Of a stretch of DNA of 64,000 nt, positions 34,628 through 43,702 are shown one piece after another. This stretch comes from Streptomyces sp. CA-210063 (GTDB lineage Bacteria; Actinomycetota; Actinomycetes; Streptomycetales; Streptomycetaceae), in NCBI RefSeq assembly GCF_024612015.1, contig NZ_CP102512.1, positions 2,728,001 through 2,792,000 of the forward strand, read 5' to 3'. The position numbers were made by a program, and so were the translations under genes. The notes beneath the pieces were generated by a model. That model made no database searches. It had not been told where the DNA came from and saw only the letters and a program-made list of their open reading frames with translations. Position 1 is the stretch's first letter, and each line of letters opens with the position of its first letter.

Positions 34628-37600
34628 TTACGACCGCGGCTTCTCGCGCATCTCGTACGTCGCGATGACGTCGTCGACCTTGATGTCGTTGAAGTTTCCG
34701 AGGTTGATACCACCCTCGAAGCCTTCGCGGATCTCGGTGACGTCGTCCTTGAAGCGACGCAGACCGGAGATGGTGAGGTTCTCCGCGATGACCTTGCCGT
34801 CGCGGACGAGGCGCGCCTTGGTGTTGCGCTTGACCTCTCCGGAGCGGACCAGGACACCGGCGATGTTGCCCAGCTTGGACGACTTGAAGACCTCGCGGAT
34901 CTCCGCCGTGCCGAGCTCGACCTCCTCGTACTCCGGCTTGAGCATGCCCTTGAGGGCCGCCTCGATCTCCTCGATGGCCTGGTAGATCACCGAGTAGTAC
35001 CGGACGTCGACGCCCTCGCGCTCCGCCATCTGCGCCGCGCGGCCCGCAGCGCGGACGTTGAAGCCGATGACGATGGCGTCGGAGCCGGTCGCCAGGTCGA
35101 TGTCCGACTCGGTGACCGCACCCACACCGCGGTGCAGGACGCGGATGTCGACCTCTTCGCCGACGTCGAGCTGGAGCAGCGAGGACTCGAGAGCCTCCAC
35201 CGAACCGGACGCGTCGCCCTTGATGATGAGGTTGAGTTCCTGCACCAGACCGGCCTTGAGGGCCTCGTCCAGGTTCTCCAGGGAGAACCGGACTCCGCGC
35301 CGGGCGAAGTTGGCGTTGCGCTCACGCGCCGCGCGCTTCTCGGCGATCTGACGGGCCGTACGGTCCTCGTCGACGACGAGGAAGTTGTCGCCGGCGCCCG
35401 GGACGTTGGTGAGACCGAGGACGAGGACCGGGGTCGAGGGACCCGCCTCTTCCACGTTCGCGCCCTTGTCGTCGAGCATCGCGCGGACACGGCCGTAGGC
35501 GTCGCCGACCACCATGGTGTCGCCGACCCGCAGGGTGCCTCGCTGGACCAGGACGGTCGCGACGGCGCCGCGGCCACGGTCGAGGTGGGACTCGATCGCG
35601 ATGCCCTGCGCGTCCTGCTCCGGGTTGGCCCGCAGGTCGAGCGAGGCGTCCGCGGTCAGGACCACGGCCTCCAGCAGGGAGTCGATGTTGAGACCCTGCT
35701 TGGCGGAGATGTCGACGAACATCGTGTCGCCGCCGTACTCCTCGGCCACCAGACCGAACTCGGTGAGCTGACCGCGCACCTTGGTCGGGTCCGCGCCCTC
35801 GACGTCGATCTTGTTGACCGCGACCACGATCGGCACACCGGCCGCCTTGGCGTGGTTCAGCGCCTCGATCGTCTGGGGCATCACACCGTCGTTGGCCGCC
35901 ACCACGAGGATCGCGATGTCGGTCGACTTGGCACCACGGGCACGCATGGCGGTGAACGCCTCGTGACCCGGGGTGTCGATGAAGGTGATCCTGCGCTCTT
36001 CGTCGTTGACCTGGGTCGCGACCTGGTACGCACCGATGTGCTGCGTGATACCGCCGGCCTCGCCCGCGACGACGTTCGTCTTGCGGATGGTGTCGAGGAG
36101 GCGGGTCTTACCGTGGTCGACGTGACCCATGACGGTCACGACCGGCGGACGCGGCATGAGGTATTCCTCGCCGCCCTCGTCCTCGCCGAACTCGATGTCG
36201 AAGGACTCGAGCAGCTCGCGGTCCTCCTCCTCCGGGCTGACGATCTCGACGACGTAGTTCATCTCGCCGGCGAGCAGCTGGAGGGTCTCGTCGGAGACGG
36301 ACTGCGTGGCAGTGACCATCTCGCCGAGGTTCATCATCACGGCGACGAGCGACGCCGGGTTGGCGTTGATCTTCTCCGCGAAGTCGGTGAGGGACGCACC
36401 GCGCGACAGGCGGACGGACTGTCCGTTGCCGCGAGGCAGCATCACGCCGCCGACCGACGGGGCCTGCATGGCCTCGTACTCCTGGCGCCTCTGCCGCTTC
36501 GACTTGCGACCACGACGCGCGGGACCGCCGGGACGGCCGAAGGCGCCCTGCGTGCCACCACGGGCACCCGGACCACCGGGACGACCGCCGAAGCCGGGAC
36601 GGCCACCGCCGCCACCGGGACCACCCGGACGACCGGCGAAACCGCCACCGCCGCCACCGGGACCACCCGGACGACCGGCGAAACCGCCGCCACCGCCACC
36701 GGGACCGGCCGGACGACCGGCGAAACCGCCGCCACCCGGACGACCGCCGCCGCCACCGGGACCACCGGGACGACCGCCACCGCCACCGGGACCGCGGCCA
36801 CCGGGGCCACCGCCGCCGGGACGCGGGCCGGCAGCCGGACGCTGCGGCATCATGCCCGGGTTCGGACGGTTGCCGCCGGGGCCACCGCCGGGACGGGGAG
36901 CCTGCGGACGGGGCATGCCGCCCGGAGTGGGACGGGCACCGCCCGGACCGCCCTGGGGACGCGGAGCGCCACCGGGACCGCCCTGCGGACGGGGAGCCTG
37001 GCCGGGGGCCTGCGGACGCGGACCGCCGCCCTGGGCGCCACCGGGGCCGCCGGGCCGGGGAGCGCCACCCGGACGGGGCGCCTGCGGGCGTCCCATGCCG
37101 GTGGAGCCGCCGGAGGTGAAGGGGTTGTTACCCGGACGCGGACCGGCCGGACGGGCACCGCCCGGCTTGGGCCCACCGGCGCCACCCGAACGCTCGGGAC
37201 GCTGACCGCCGGGCCGGGGTGCCTGACCGCGGTCGCCACGGTCGTGGCCACGCTCCTGGCCGGGACCACCGGGACGCTCGGAACGCTGACCACCGGGGCG
37301 CGGCGCACCGGGGCCGGGACGGGCGCCCGGACGCGGGGCCGAGGGAGCCGATGAGGCGGCCGGAGCCGACGGGGGTGCCTGGAACTCGGGCACGCTCGGG
37401 GCCGGGGAGGCCGGAGCGGGCTTCGGCGCAGGCGGCTTGGGGCCCGGCGTCGGGCGCGGACCCGGGGCCGGAGCGGCGGGCCGCTCGGCGACGGGCGGCT
37501 TCGGCGCGGCGGGACCCGGACGCGGGGCGGCCGGACGGGCGGCCTGCGCGGGAGAGGGTGCCGCCGGACGGGCCGGGGCAGCCTTGCGGGGAGCGGCGGG

Positions 37601-37774
37601 CTTGCCGCCCCCATTGCCCTGCTGGAGGGCGTCAGTCAGTTTGCGTACAACGGGCGCCTCGATCGTCGAGGACGCCGAACGGACGAATTCACCGAGCTCT
37701 TGGAGCTTGGCCATGACGACCTTGCTCTCAACCCCGAACTCCTTGGCGAGTTCGTATACCCGGACCTTAGCCAC
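34628..37774 (-). CDS. infB: Translation initiation factor IF-2
   Basis: GTPase that places initiator tRNA on the 30S subunit and promotes subunit joining. 1048 aa. N-terminal IF2N motif [20 protein letters not shown]; a long Pro/Ala/Gly/Arg-rich linker (residues about 55-400), including at least four [13 protein letters not shown] repeats; second IF2N ([20 protein letters not shown]); GTPase domain with [12 protein letters not shown] (G1), [15 protein letters not shown] (G3) and NKID (G4); domains II-IV follow. Length is typical for Streptomyces. GTG 37774. In the nusA operon after ylxR. Confidence 0.98.
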   Translation of the reverse strand: MAKVRVYELAKEFGVESKVVMAKLQELGEFVRSASSTIEAPVVRKLTDALQQGNGGGKPAAPRKAAPARPAAPSPAQAARPAAPRPGPAAPKPPVAERPAAPAPGPRPTPGPKPPAPKPAPASPAPSVPEFQAPPSAPAASSAPSAPRPGARPGPGAPRPGGQRSERPGGPGQERGHDRGDRGQAPRPGGQRPERSGGAGGPKPGGARPAGPRPGNNPFTSGGSTGMGRPQAPRPGGAPRPGGPGGAQGGGPRPQAPGQAPRPQGGPGGAPRPQGGPGGARPTPGGMPRPQAPRPGGGPGGNRPNPGMMPQRPAAGPRPGGGGPGGRGPGGGGGRPGGPGGGGGRPGGGGFAGRPAGPGGGGGGFAGRPGGPGGGGGGFAGRPGGPGGGGGRPGFGGRPGGPGARGGTQGAFGRPGGPARRGRKSKRQRRQEYEAMQAPSVGGVMLPRGNGQSVRLSRGASLTDFAEKINANPASLVAVMMNLGEMVTATQSVSDETLQLLAGEMNYVVEIVSPEEEDRELLESFDIEFGEDEGGEEYLMPRPPVVTVMGHVDHGKTRLLDTIRKTNVVAGEAGGITQHIGAYQVATQVNDEERRITFIDTPGHEAFTAMRARGAKSTDIAILVVAANDGVMPQTIEALNHAKAAGVPIVVAVNKIDVEGADPTKVRGQLTEFGLVAEEYGGDTMFVDISAKQGLNIDSLLEAVVLTADASLDLRANPEQDAQGIAIESHLDRGRGAVATVLVQRGTLRVGDTMVVGDAYGRVRAMLDDKGANVEEAGPSTPVLVLGLTNVPGAGDNFLVVDEDRTARQIAEKRAARERNANFARRGVRFSLENLDEALKAGLVQELNLIIKGDASGSVEALESSLLQLDVGEEVDIRVLHRGVGAVTESDIDLATGSDAIVIGFNVRAAGRAAQMAEREGVDVRYYSVIYQAIEEIEAALKGMLKPEYEEVELGTAEIREVFKSSKLGNIAGVLVRSGEVKRNTKARLVRDGKVIAENLTISGLRRFKDDVTEIREGFEGGINLGNFNDIKVDDVIATYEMREKPRS

Positions 37775-37921
37775 TTCGCTCCTTTTTAGGTCCGGGTGCG
37801 TCCGGACCGTCGCTACTTCATGGGCGTACTCATCGCGTGCTCATCGAGTGCTCATCGCAATCTCGACCTACTTCCAACTCGCGGAATACCAGAGCCGTAC
37901 GGAGGTTCCGTACGACACGTC

Positions 37922-38218
37922 TTACGGTGTTGCCTGCTCGGCAACTGTTGTCTGCTCCACGTATCGGCGCAACGCCTTTGTGTCGAGCGCTCCCGGGGCA
38001 CGCAGCGCCCGCGTGAACGCCCGGCGGCGAACGCCCAAGTCGAGACAGACCTGGGCGGGGTGAACGTACGCACCCCGGCCGGGCAGCGTACCGCGAGGAT
38101 CGGGGACGCATTCGTCCTCGATCGCCACGACCCGCAGCAGTTCGGTCTTGGCCGCTCGCTGCCTGCACCCCACACAGGTGCGTTCAGGGCATGCGCGGGC
38201 GCGCGTCCGGCCAGACAC
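37922..38218 (-). CDS. ylxR: YlxR (DUF448) RNA-binding protein
   Basis: 98 aa. RTCVGCRQRAAKTELLRVVA, then DPRGTLPGRGAYVHPAQVCL and RRRAFTRAL show the DUF448 fold with its GRGAY(V/L) signature. In B. subtilis and related bacteria YlxR modulates RNase P and was renamed RnpM; that role here is by homology. GTG 38218. It lies between nusA (150-base gap) and infB (147-base gap), the normal place. Confidence 0.95.
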   Translation of the reverse strand: MSGRTRARACPERTCVGCRQRAAKTELLRVVAIEDECVPDPRGTLPGRGAYVHPAQVCLDLGVRRRAFTRALRAPGALDTKALRRYVEQTTVAEQATP

Positions 38219-38367
38219 TGGTAAGTCTACCTCCCCGCACCGACCTCACCCCTTTGGGGCAAAAATCGAACGGTTGTTGTCGTGATCCAAGCGACCTGCG
38301 GCTTGGATCTATTCCCCGGCCGCCGGTAAGTACCCGGACGGCCCAGCTCGTACGTCCGATCGGGTGG

Positions 38368-39354
38368 TTACTCCGAGGGCTGCTCGGTGTCCGGGCGGAT
38401 GTCGATCCGCCAGCCGGTGAGGCGGGCGGCGAGGCGGGCGTTCTGGCCCTCCTTGCCGATCGCCAGCGACAGCTGGTAGTCGGGCACCGTCACGCGCGCG
38501 GAGCGGGCCGCGAGGTCCACCACCTCCACCTTGGAGACGCGGGCCGGGGAGAGCGCGTTCGCCACCATCTCGGCCGGGTCGTCCGACCAGTCGACGATGT
38601 CGATCTTCTCGCCGTTCAGCTCGGCCATGACATTGCGCACCCGGCCGCCCATCGGGCCGATGCAGGCACCCTTGGCGTTCAGGCCGCTGCGGGTGGAGCG
38701 AACGGCGATCTTCGTACGGTGACCGGCCTCACGCGCGATGGCGGAGATCTCGACGGACCCGTCGGCGATCTCCGGCACCTCCAGCGCGAACAGCTTCTTC
38801 ACCAGATTGGGATGCGTGCGCGAGAGGGTGACCGACGGACCGCGGACGCCCTTCGCCACCCGGACGACGTACGACCGCAGCCGCAGGCCGTGCTGGTACG
38901 TCTCGCCGGGGACCTGCTCCTGCACGGGCAGGATGGCCTCCAGCTTGCCGATGTCGACGAGCACGTTCTTCGGGTCACGGCCCTGCTGGACCACTCCGGT
39001 GACGATGTCGCCCTCGCGGCCGGCATACTCGCCGAGCGTCGCGTCGTCCTCCGCGTCCCGCAGTCGCTGCAGGATCACCTGCTTGGCGGTGGTGGCGGCG
39101 ATGCGCCCGAAGTCCGACGGGGTGTCGTCGAACGCGCGCGCCTCCTGCCCCTCCTCCAGGTCCTCGGGGTCCTCCTTCGCCCACACGGTCACATGGCCGG
39201 TCTCCCGGTTGAGCTCCACGCGCGCGTGGCGGCGGCTTCCCTCGGTGCGGTGGTAGGCGATGAGGAGGGCCGCCTCGATCGCCTCGACGAGCAGGTCGAA
39301 GGAGATCTCCTTCTCCCGTACCAAGCCCCGCAGGGCGCTCATGTCGATGTCCAC
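38368..39354 (-). CDS. nusA: Transcription termination/antitermination factor NusA
   Basis: Binds RNA polymerase and RNA to control pausing, termination and antitermination. 328 aa, the short actinobacterial form lacking the C-terminal acidic repeats of E. coli NusA. N-terminal domain [21 protein letters not shown]1 domain ([20 protein letters not shown]); KH domains with [40 protein letters not shown] and [23 protein letters not shown] 39354 is used, three bases after the rimP stop; ATG 39342 is an alternative. Second gene of the rimP operon. Confidence 0.97.
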   Translation of the reverse strand: MDIDMSALRGLVREKEISFDLLVEAIEAALLIAYHRTEGSRRHARVELNRETGHVTVWAKEDPEDLEEGQEARAFDDTPSDFGRIAATTAKQVILQRLRDAEDDATLGEYAGREGDIVTGVVQQGRDPKNVLVDIGKLEAILPVQEQVPGETYQHGLRLRSYVVRVAKGVRGPSVTLSRTHPNLVKKLFALEVPEIADGSVEISAIAREAGHRTKIAVRSTRSGLNAKGACIGPMGGRVRNVMAELNGEKIDIVDWSDDPAEMVANALSPARVSKVEVVDLAARSARVTVPDYQLSLAIGKEGQNARLAARLTGWRIDIRPDTEQPSE

Positions 39355-39356
39355 GG

Positions 39357-39866
39357 CTACGCCTCCTCCTCTTCCGTCATGTCCTTCTTGTCCTTGCGGT
39401 TGAACTCGACCTGGACGCGGGCCTTGTCGATCTCCTCGAAGGCGAGCCGGCGGGTGGTGGCCTTACGGCCCTTCACCCCGGGCACTTCGAGGTCGAGGCC
39501 GTCGTCGTCCACGGTCAGGATTCTGGCGGTCAGTTCCCCCTCATCACGGAGGGAGAACTTCACCAGGCGGTCCACGGCGCGGCGGTAGTGGCGGTGCTCG
39601 GTGAGGGCGCGCTCGGCGCCCGGCGTACCGACTTCCAGGGTGTACTCGGCCTGGCCCATCGCGTCCGTCTCGTCCAGCTTGGCCGAGAGCGCGCGGCTCA
39701 CGTCGGCGACCGCGTCCAGATCCGCGCCCTCGTCCGAGTCGACGACCACGCGCAGCACTCGCTTGCGTCCGACCGAGTCCACTGCGATCTCTTCGAGATC
39801 CAGGCCCTGAGAGCGTACGAGCGGTTCCAGCAGTTCTCGCAGCCTCTCGCTCTGGGTGGTGCTCAT
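39357..39866 (-). CDS. rimP: Ribosome maturation factor RimP
   Basis: Acts in 30S subunit assembly. 169 aa: [40 protein letters not shown] and [20 protein letters not shown] (the EVSSPGxxRPL-type motif), then a C-terminal SH3-like part. The terminal MTEEEEA tail is acidic. ATG 39866. First gene of the nusA-infB operon. The 258-base gap upstream holds its promoter region and dispersed repeat copy B. Confidence 0.96.
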   Translation of the reverse strand: MSTTQSERLRELLEPLVRSQGLDLEEIAVDSVGRKRVLRVVVDSDEGADLDAVADVSRALSAKLDETDAMGQAEYTLEVGTPGAERALTEHRHYRRAVDRLVKFSLRDEGELTARILTVDDDGLDLEVPGVKGRKATTRRLAFEEIDKARVQVEFNRKDKKDMTEEEEA

Positions 39867-40008
39867 CCGGGTGACTCCTCGGCCGCGTGTGCTGTTGTGG
39901 GTAGGGCGCGTGTCAGGTCAAAGGGTAGCCGCTCCGCTGGGGTGTCGCCGTCCGCCCTCGAGCTCGGGTGGTGCTCTGAGGATGGCGGCTGCGGGTGGTG
40001 TGTGGTTG

Positions 40009-40042
40009 CTCGCGCCGTTCCCCGCGCCCCTTGAGGGCGCGG
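40009..40042. repeat. Dispersed palindrome, copy B
   Basis: CGTTCCCCGCGCCCC core followed by an 8-base stem (CCGCGCCC at 40022-40029 with GGGCGCGG at 40035-40042). The flank GGCGGCTGCGGG is shared with copy A. It lies between rimP and a divergent lipoprotein gene. Confidence 0.7.
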
Positions 40043-40124
40043 TGGTGGCGACCTTGGAGCAGATGCGCGGGTACCGTGATCACACCGCTTCTTTGTTCGT
40101 ACGATCCCCCCGAGGACGTCTGCC

Positions 40125-40655
40125 GTGTCGTTCACCGTGCCGTCGCGTACCCCGTTGGGGCCGCGCAGAAGGAGTCTGCTTGTCGGGGCCGCTGGTGCGG
40201 GCCTGCTGGTGGGGTGTTCGGCGGGGGGTGAGGGGTCGGACGCCGCCGGGAAGAGTTCCTCGGTGGTGGAGAAGGCTCGGGCCCGGGTGGCGAAGGACAG
40301 TGGGGGGCTCGTGGAGCGGTACGACGCGGTGATCGCCGCGCATCCGGATCTGGCCGCGCTGCTGACGCCGCTGCGGGCGGAGGTCGTTCGGCATGCCCGG
40401 GCGTTCGGGGGCGGGGAGGGTGCGGGTTCGGCTTCGGCTAGTGCTTCTCCGGCCGCTTCGGCCTCCCACTCCCCCTCCCCCGTTCCGGAGGATCCGAAGG
40501 CCGCCCTCGCCGGGCTGGCCGCCGCCGAGCGGGCGCTGGCCGACAAGCGGGGCAAGGCGCTGGTGGCGGTGCCGGGTGAGGTGGCGCGGCTGATGGCTTC
40601 GGTGGCGGCGGCGGGGGCCGGGCACGCGTACTTGTTGACGGAGGGTGCGAAGTGA
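40125..40655 (+). CDS. Exported lipoprotein, possibly Tat-dependent
   Basis: 176 aa. Signal RRRSLLVGAAGAGLLVGC has both a Tat-like RR-x-SLL motif and a lipobox (LVG-C). The mature part is helical and Ala-rich, with a Ser/Ala/Pro linker in the middle (SASASASPAASASHSPSP). No enzyme motif. Start GTG 40125. Its stop overlaps the start of the DUF4439 gene (GTGA), so the two proteins are translationally coupled and probably form a pair. Confidence 0.85.
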   Translation: MSFTVPSRTPLGPRRRSLLVGAAGAGLLVGCSAGGEGSDAAGKSSSVVEKARARVAKDSGGLVERYDAVIAAHPDLAALLTPLRAEVVRHARAFGGGEGAGSASASASPAASASHSPSPVPEDPKAALAGLAAAERALADKRGKALVAVPGEVARLMASVAAAGAGHAYLLTEGAK

Positions 40656-41107
40656 GCGGCGCGGAGCTGAAGGCGGTGCAGGCGGCGCTCGGGGCCGAGC
40701 ATGCCGCCGTCTACGGGTACGGGGTCGTCGGCGGGAAGATCGGCGAGGCGCGGCAGAGCGAGGCGCGGGAGGCGTACGACGCGCACCGGGCCCGCCGGGA
40801 CGAGCTGACCCGAGCCGTACGGGACCTGGGCGGCAAGCCCGCCGTGGCGGCCGCCGGGTACGCACTGCCGTTCCCGGTGACCGACTCCGACTCCGCCGTA
40901 CGGCTCGCCGCGGAGCTGGAGGAGCGGATGGCCGGCGTGTACTCCGATCTCGTACGGGCATCCGAGGGTGACCGGCGGGGTACGGCGGCCGAGGCGCTGC
41001 GGGAAGCGGCGGTGCGGGCGGTGCGGTGGCGGGGCGGAAGCGTAGCCTTCCCTGGTCTCGCCGAGCGGGCGGCCGGTGCCTCCCCGTCGGTGACACCGCA
41101 CACCTGA
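40652..41107 (+). CDS. DUF4439 ferritin-like domain protein
   Basis: 151 aa, four-helix build: ELKAVQAALGAEHAAVYGYG, then RQSEAREAYDAHRARRDELT and VRLAAELEERMAGVYSDLVR. E16 and H17 in ALGAEHAAVYGYG and the helix-2 His in AHRARRDEL resemble ferritin-like metal ligands. No signal peptide of its own. Coupled to the preceding lipoprotein by a GTGA overlap; the lipoprotein may hold it at the membrane or they may be a split version of a single protein seen elsewhere. Metal binding is not established. Confidence 0.85.
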   Translation: MSGAELKAVQAALGAEHAAVYGYGVVGGKIGEARQSEAREAYDAHRARRDELTRAVRDLGGKPAVAAAGYALPFPVTDSDSAVRLAAELEERMAGVYSDLVRASEGDRRGTAAEALREAAVRAVRWRGGSVAFPGLAERAAGASPSVTPHT

Positions 41108-41134
41108 TCACGGTCCGAAGGGAACGACTCGCAC

Positions 41135-42067
41135 ATGGCTCGCAAGGCTTTCGAGGACTTCGAACCGCCGCAGCGGCTGGTGCGAGCGCTCGCCGAGACA
41201 CGGCGGCCGGGCGGCGGCGACGGGATCGGCGAGTGGCTGGAGAAGCTGCCCGAGCTGGTTCAAAAGGCAGTCGATCTACGCGAGTTGACGGTCGAGCGGG
41301 TCCAGGCGCCCGGCGGCCGCAGCAGTCTGGTGCTCCTGGTCCGGCTGATCGACAACACGCCCGCCGTGCTCAAGCTGGCGCCCGAGCGGGCACGGCCGGA
41401 GAGCGAGCGGGCGGCCCTCGCGCACTGGGACGGGCGGGGTGCGGTGCAGTTGCTCAACCCCGGGGACAGCCATGGCGTGCTGCTGCTGGAGCGGCTGCAT
41501 CCCGATCTGTCGGTGCGGTCGCTGCCCGAGGCGAAGGCGCTGCTGGAGGCCGCGGCGACGCTGCGGCGGCTGTGGGTCGAGCCGCCCGAGGCGCATGTCT
41601 TCGAGACCGTGGCCGAGCGGACGGGGCGCCAGGCCGAGCTGATGCGGTTCGGCTCCGCCGGTGACGGGGAGGCCGAGACCTTGGTCGACGCCGCTCTTGC
41701 CGTGCGGGAGGAGTTGCTGGCGGATGTGCCCGAGGAGCGGTTGCTGCACGGGACGTTTCGGCAGAGCAAGGTGCTGGCCGGGGAGCGGTTGCCGTGGCTG
41801 GCGGTGGGGCCGGATCCGGTGGTGGGTGAGTGTGCGTTCGATCTGGCGCGGCTGGTGCGGGATCGGGTCGAGGATCTGATCGCGTCGCCGTCGGGGGCGG
41901 CGATCACTCGGCGGCGGGTGAAGAAGCTGGCCGAGTCGTTGGATGTGGATCAGGAGCGGTTGCGGGGGTGGGCGTTGTTCCGGGCGGTGGAGTCCGGGGT
42001 TCGCGCCAGGAGGGTGGGGCGGCCTCGGGATGCCGAGTTGTTGCTGGAGTTCGCCGGGTGGCTTTGA
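41135..42067 (+). CDS. Aminoglycoside phosphotransferase-like protein, probable pseudokinase
   Basis: 310 aa. The layout follows the APH(6)/hydroxyurea kinase-like family: N-lobe Lys in PAVLKLAPERARPESER (K80), LLERLHPDLSVRSLPE, then the catalytic loop region LLHGTFRQSKVLAG and the metal-loop region AVGPDPVVGECAFDLARLV. The family reads HGDxxxxN and AIDPKP; here Asp is replaced by Thr207, the Asn position holds Lys212, and the metal-binding Asp is Gly225. Three key residues are gone while the frame is intact, so phosphotransfer is unlikely. ATG 41135, 27 bases after the DUF4439 gene, so probably the same operon. Regulatory or binding role, or early decay, are both possible. Confidence 0.85.
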   Translation: MARKAFEDFEPPQRLVRALAETRRPGGGDGIGEWLEKLPELVQKAVDLRELTVERVQAPGGRSSLVLLVRLIDNTPAVLKLAPERARPESERAALAHWDGRGAVQLLNPGDSHGVLLLERLHPDLSVRSLPEAKALLEAAATLRRLWVEPPEAHVFETVAERTGRQAELMRFGSAGDGEAETLVDAALAVREELLADVPEERLLHGTFRQSKVLAGERLPWLAVGPDPVVGECAFDLARLVRDRVEDLIASPSGAAITRRRVKKLAESLDVDQERLRGWALFRAVESGVRARRVGRPRDAELLLEFAGWL

Positions 42068-42260
42068 GCGGTCCGGATGAGGAGCTGATTCGGCTGGGTG
42101 CGTTCGGGCAGTGACGGTCGTGCGTGGCTGGTCGCGCCCACGCGGCGGAGCCGCATATCGATACAGGCCCGCGCCCCTGAAAGATGGCGGCGCTGTCGTT
42201 ACCCGGCGCTCAGTTTCAGAGCCAGGACCGGGCAGTCGGCCGCTGCTCGCTTCGCTCGTT

Positions 42261-42413
42261 TCAGAGCCGCTCTCGGTATCGGGCCTTTTCGAAGCGCGGA
42301 TAGCCCCACTCGTCCAGCTCTTTGTGATCCGGCAGGAGTTCCGCCTCTATCTGATCCGGCAGGAGTTCCGCGCAGACTCCGTTGTTGGCGTACCAGAGGA
42401 TTTCGTCGCTCAT
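42261..42413 (-). CDS. Small ORF coupled to apbE, with an internal 27-base duplication
   Basis: 50 codons from ATG 42413 to TGA 42261: starts MSDEILWYANNGVCAELLPD and ends GYPRFEKARYRERL. Its ATG overlaps the apbE stop (ATGA). An almost exact 27-base tandem duplication encodes AELLPDQIE and AELLPDHKE. Composition is acidic with five aromatics, like a real small protein, and base use is less GC-rich than around it. There is no good ribosome site upstream, so translation would depend on coupling. I do not recognise the family. The remaining 42068-42260 gap holds GC-rich repeats like copy C of the dispersed palindrome. Confidence 0.45.
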   Translation of the reverse strand: MSDEILWYANNGVCAELLPDQIEAELLPDHKELDEWGYPRFEKARYRERL

Positions 42414-43702
42414 GGGGTGGGCTCGGCTTTCGGGGTCCGTGCGGGTCCGGGGTTTTCGCCCCCGCCGCCCCTTCCCGTCCCGACCCTGGGGGCTGCGCCC
42501 CCAGACCCCTGCTTGTCGCCCTGCGGGCTCGTCCTCAAGCGCCGGACGGGCTGAGTGCGTTCAGGGGTGGGTGTGTTGTCCGCGGGTGAGTGGGGGGTTT
42601 GTCGGCCTTCGGCCTCGTCCTCAAGCGCCGGACGGGCTGGATGTGCCGGGACCGGGCTGGAAAGTGCGGTTGAGGAACGTGCGGGTGAGGAGCATGCAGG
42701 TGAGGAAGGTTCGGGTGAGGAACGTGCGGGTGAGGAAGGTTCGGCGGTAGAGACGGACGACGGCCAGCCCGGGGTCGTGACGGCAGTCCCCTCGTGCGTG
42801 ACCAGCCTCGCCGGCAGGCCCAGGCGGGAGAGCCAGCGGACCGCGGTCTCGCCCTTCACCAAGGCCGCCGTACTGGCCGCATTGGCGTCGGCGCAGGTGG
42901 CGGCGGCGACCGAGACGGTGCGCCAAGGGGTGGTGGTGGGCCGGCCCGTGCGGGGGTCGACGATGTGGTGGAGGTCGTGGCCGCCGCGGCGCCAGCGGCG
43001 GGCCGTGGTGCCGGAGGTGGCGAGGCCGCCGCTGCGGATGCCGACCGTGGCGTGGGAGCCGTGGGTCGGGAGGTCGTCGACGGGGCCTGTCTCGTCCTGC
43101 ACGCGGATGCGCCAGCCGCCGGCCGGGGTTTCACCCGCGACGGCCGTGTCGCCGCCGAGGCTGACCATGATGCCGCAGTCGGCGGCCCGGGCCAGCGTGT
43201 GCGCCGCCTTGTCGGCCGCCCAGGCCTTGGCCGTGGCGCCCAGGTCCAGGCTGACGCCGGGCGGGAGGGTCACCGTGTTCGTGGCGCGGTCCAGTTCGAC
43301 CAGGCTCCAGCCCGGCACCCGCTTCACCGAGAGCCGTACCGGGCGGTCGTCCTCCTGGACCAGGGTGAAGTCCCGGTCGTAGCCGAGGGCCTCCATCGCC
43401 GAGCCGACCGTGGGGTCGACCGCGCCGTCCGTGACGTGGGCGGCGCGCAGGGCCACCGCCAGGGCCTCGGCCAGCAGCGGGCTGACCTTCACGGGTCGCC
43501 CTTCGGCCGCGTTCAGGGCCGACAGCTCCGAGTCCTCGCGGAATCGGCTGCACGCGGCGTCGACCTCGGCCAGATGCCGGGCCAGGAGCAGGTTGCAGGA
43601 GTCGAGCAGGGCCGGGTCCGTGGTGACCAGGCGGACGCTCGTACCGAGGGCCCGCCAGTCCGTGGCGGCCGTGGGGCGGGACGTCGTCGACACGGTCGTC
43701 AC
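42410..43702 (-). CDS. apbE: FAD:protein FMN transferase (ApbE family)
   Basis: ApbE proteins attach FMN covalently to Thr in partner flavoproteins, outside the membrane. 430 aa by the open frame. The catalytic domain is residues 1-315: DSELSALNAAEGRPVKVSPL, HVTDGAVDPTVGSAMEALGY, PGVSLDLGATAKAWAADKAA, IMVSLGGDTAVAG, ATSGTTARRWRRGG, HHIVDPRTGRPTTTPWRTVS and AATCADANAASTAALV. The last ~115 residues are translated repeats (15-base minisatellite, two copies of a 26-base repeat, and a GC hairpin), not ApbE sequence, so the native stop may have been lost. No signal peptide is visible. GTG 43702 overlaps the upstream stop (GTGA). Confidence 0.9.
   Translation of the reverse strand: MTTVSTTSRPTAATDWRALGTSVRLVTTDPALLDSCNLLLARHLAEVDAACSRFREDSELSALNAAEGRPVKVSPLLAEALAVALRAAHVTDGAVDPTVGSAMEALGYDRDFTLVQEDDRPVRLSVKRVPGWSLVELDRATNTVTLPPGVSLDLGATAKAWAADKAAHTLARAADCGIMVSLGGDTAVAGETPAGGWRIRVQDETGPVDDLPTHGSHATVGIRSGGLATSGTTARRWRRGGHDLHHIVDPRTGRPTTTPWRTVSVAAATCADANAASTAALVKGETAVRWLSRLGLPARLVTHEGTAVTTPGWPSSVSTAEPSSPARSSPEPSSPACSSPARSSTALSSPVPAHPARPALEDEAEGRQTPHSPADNTPTPERTQPVRRLRTSPQGDKQGSGGAAPRVGTGRGGGGENPGPARTPKAEPTP
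42528..42639. repeat. Two identical 26-base repeats in the apbE tail
   Basis: 42528-42553 and 42614-42639 are identical (core CCTCAAGCGCCGGACGGG), 86 bases apart. I recall this as a common intergenic sequence in Streptomyces. The neighbouring hairpin GGGGGCTGCGCCCCC at about 42487 matches the one after infB. Confidence 0.8.
42664..42738. repeat. 15-base minisatellite, five units, in the apbE tail
   Basis: Five consecutive units of GTGCGGGTGAGGAAC type, each differing by one to four bases. In the apbE frame they encode SSPARSSPEPSSPACSSPAR-like sequence. Confidence 0.85.

Noticed and set aside
34502-37354. 950-codon plus-strand frame opposite infB
   Set aside because: infB is unambiguous; this is a shadow frame rich in Thr/Gly repeats.
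39856-40332. Plus-strand frame over the rimP promoter region
   Set aside because: It reads through dispersed repeat copy B and conflicts with the lipoprotein gene frame.
42555-43382. Plus-strand frame opposite apbE with EERAGEE repeats
   Set aside because: The repeat is the 15-base minisatellite read on the other strand; the rest is antisense to ApbE motifs.
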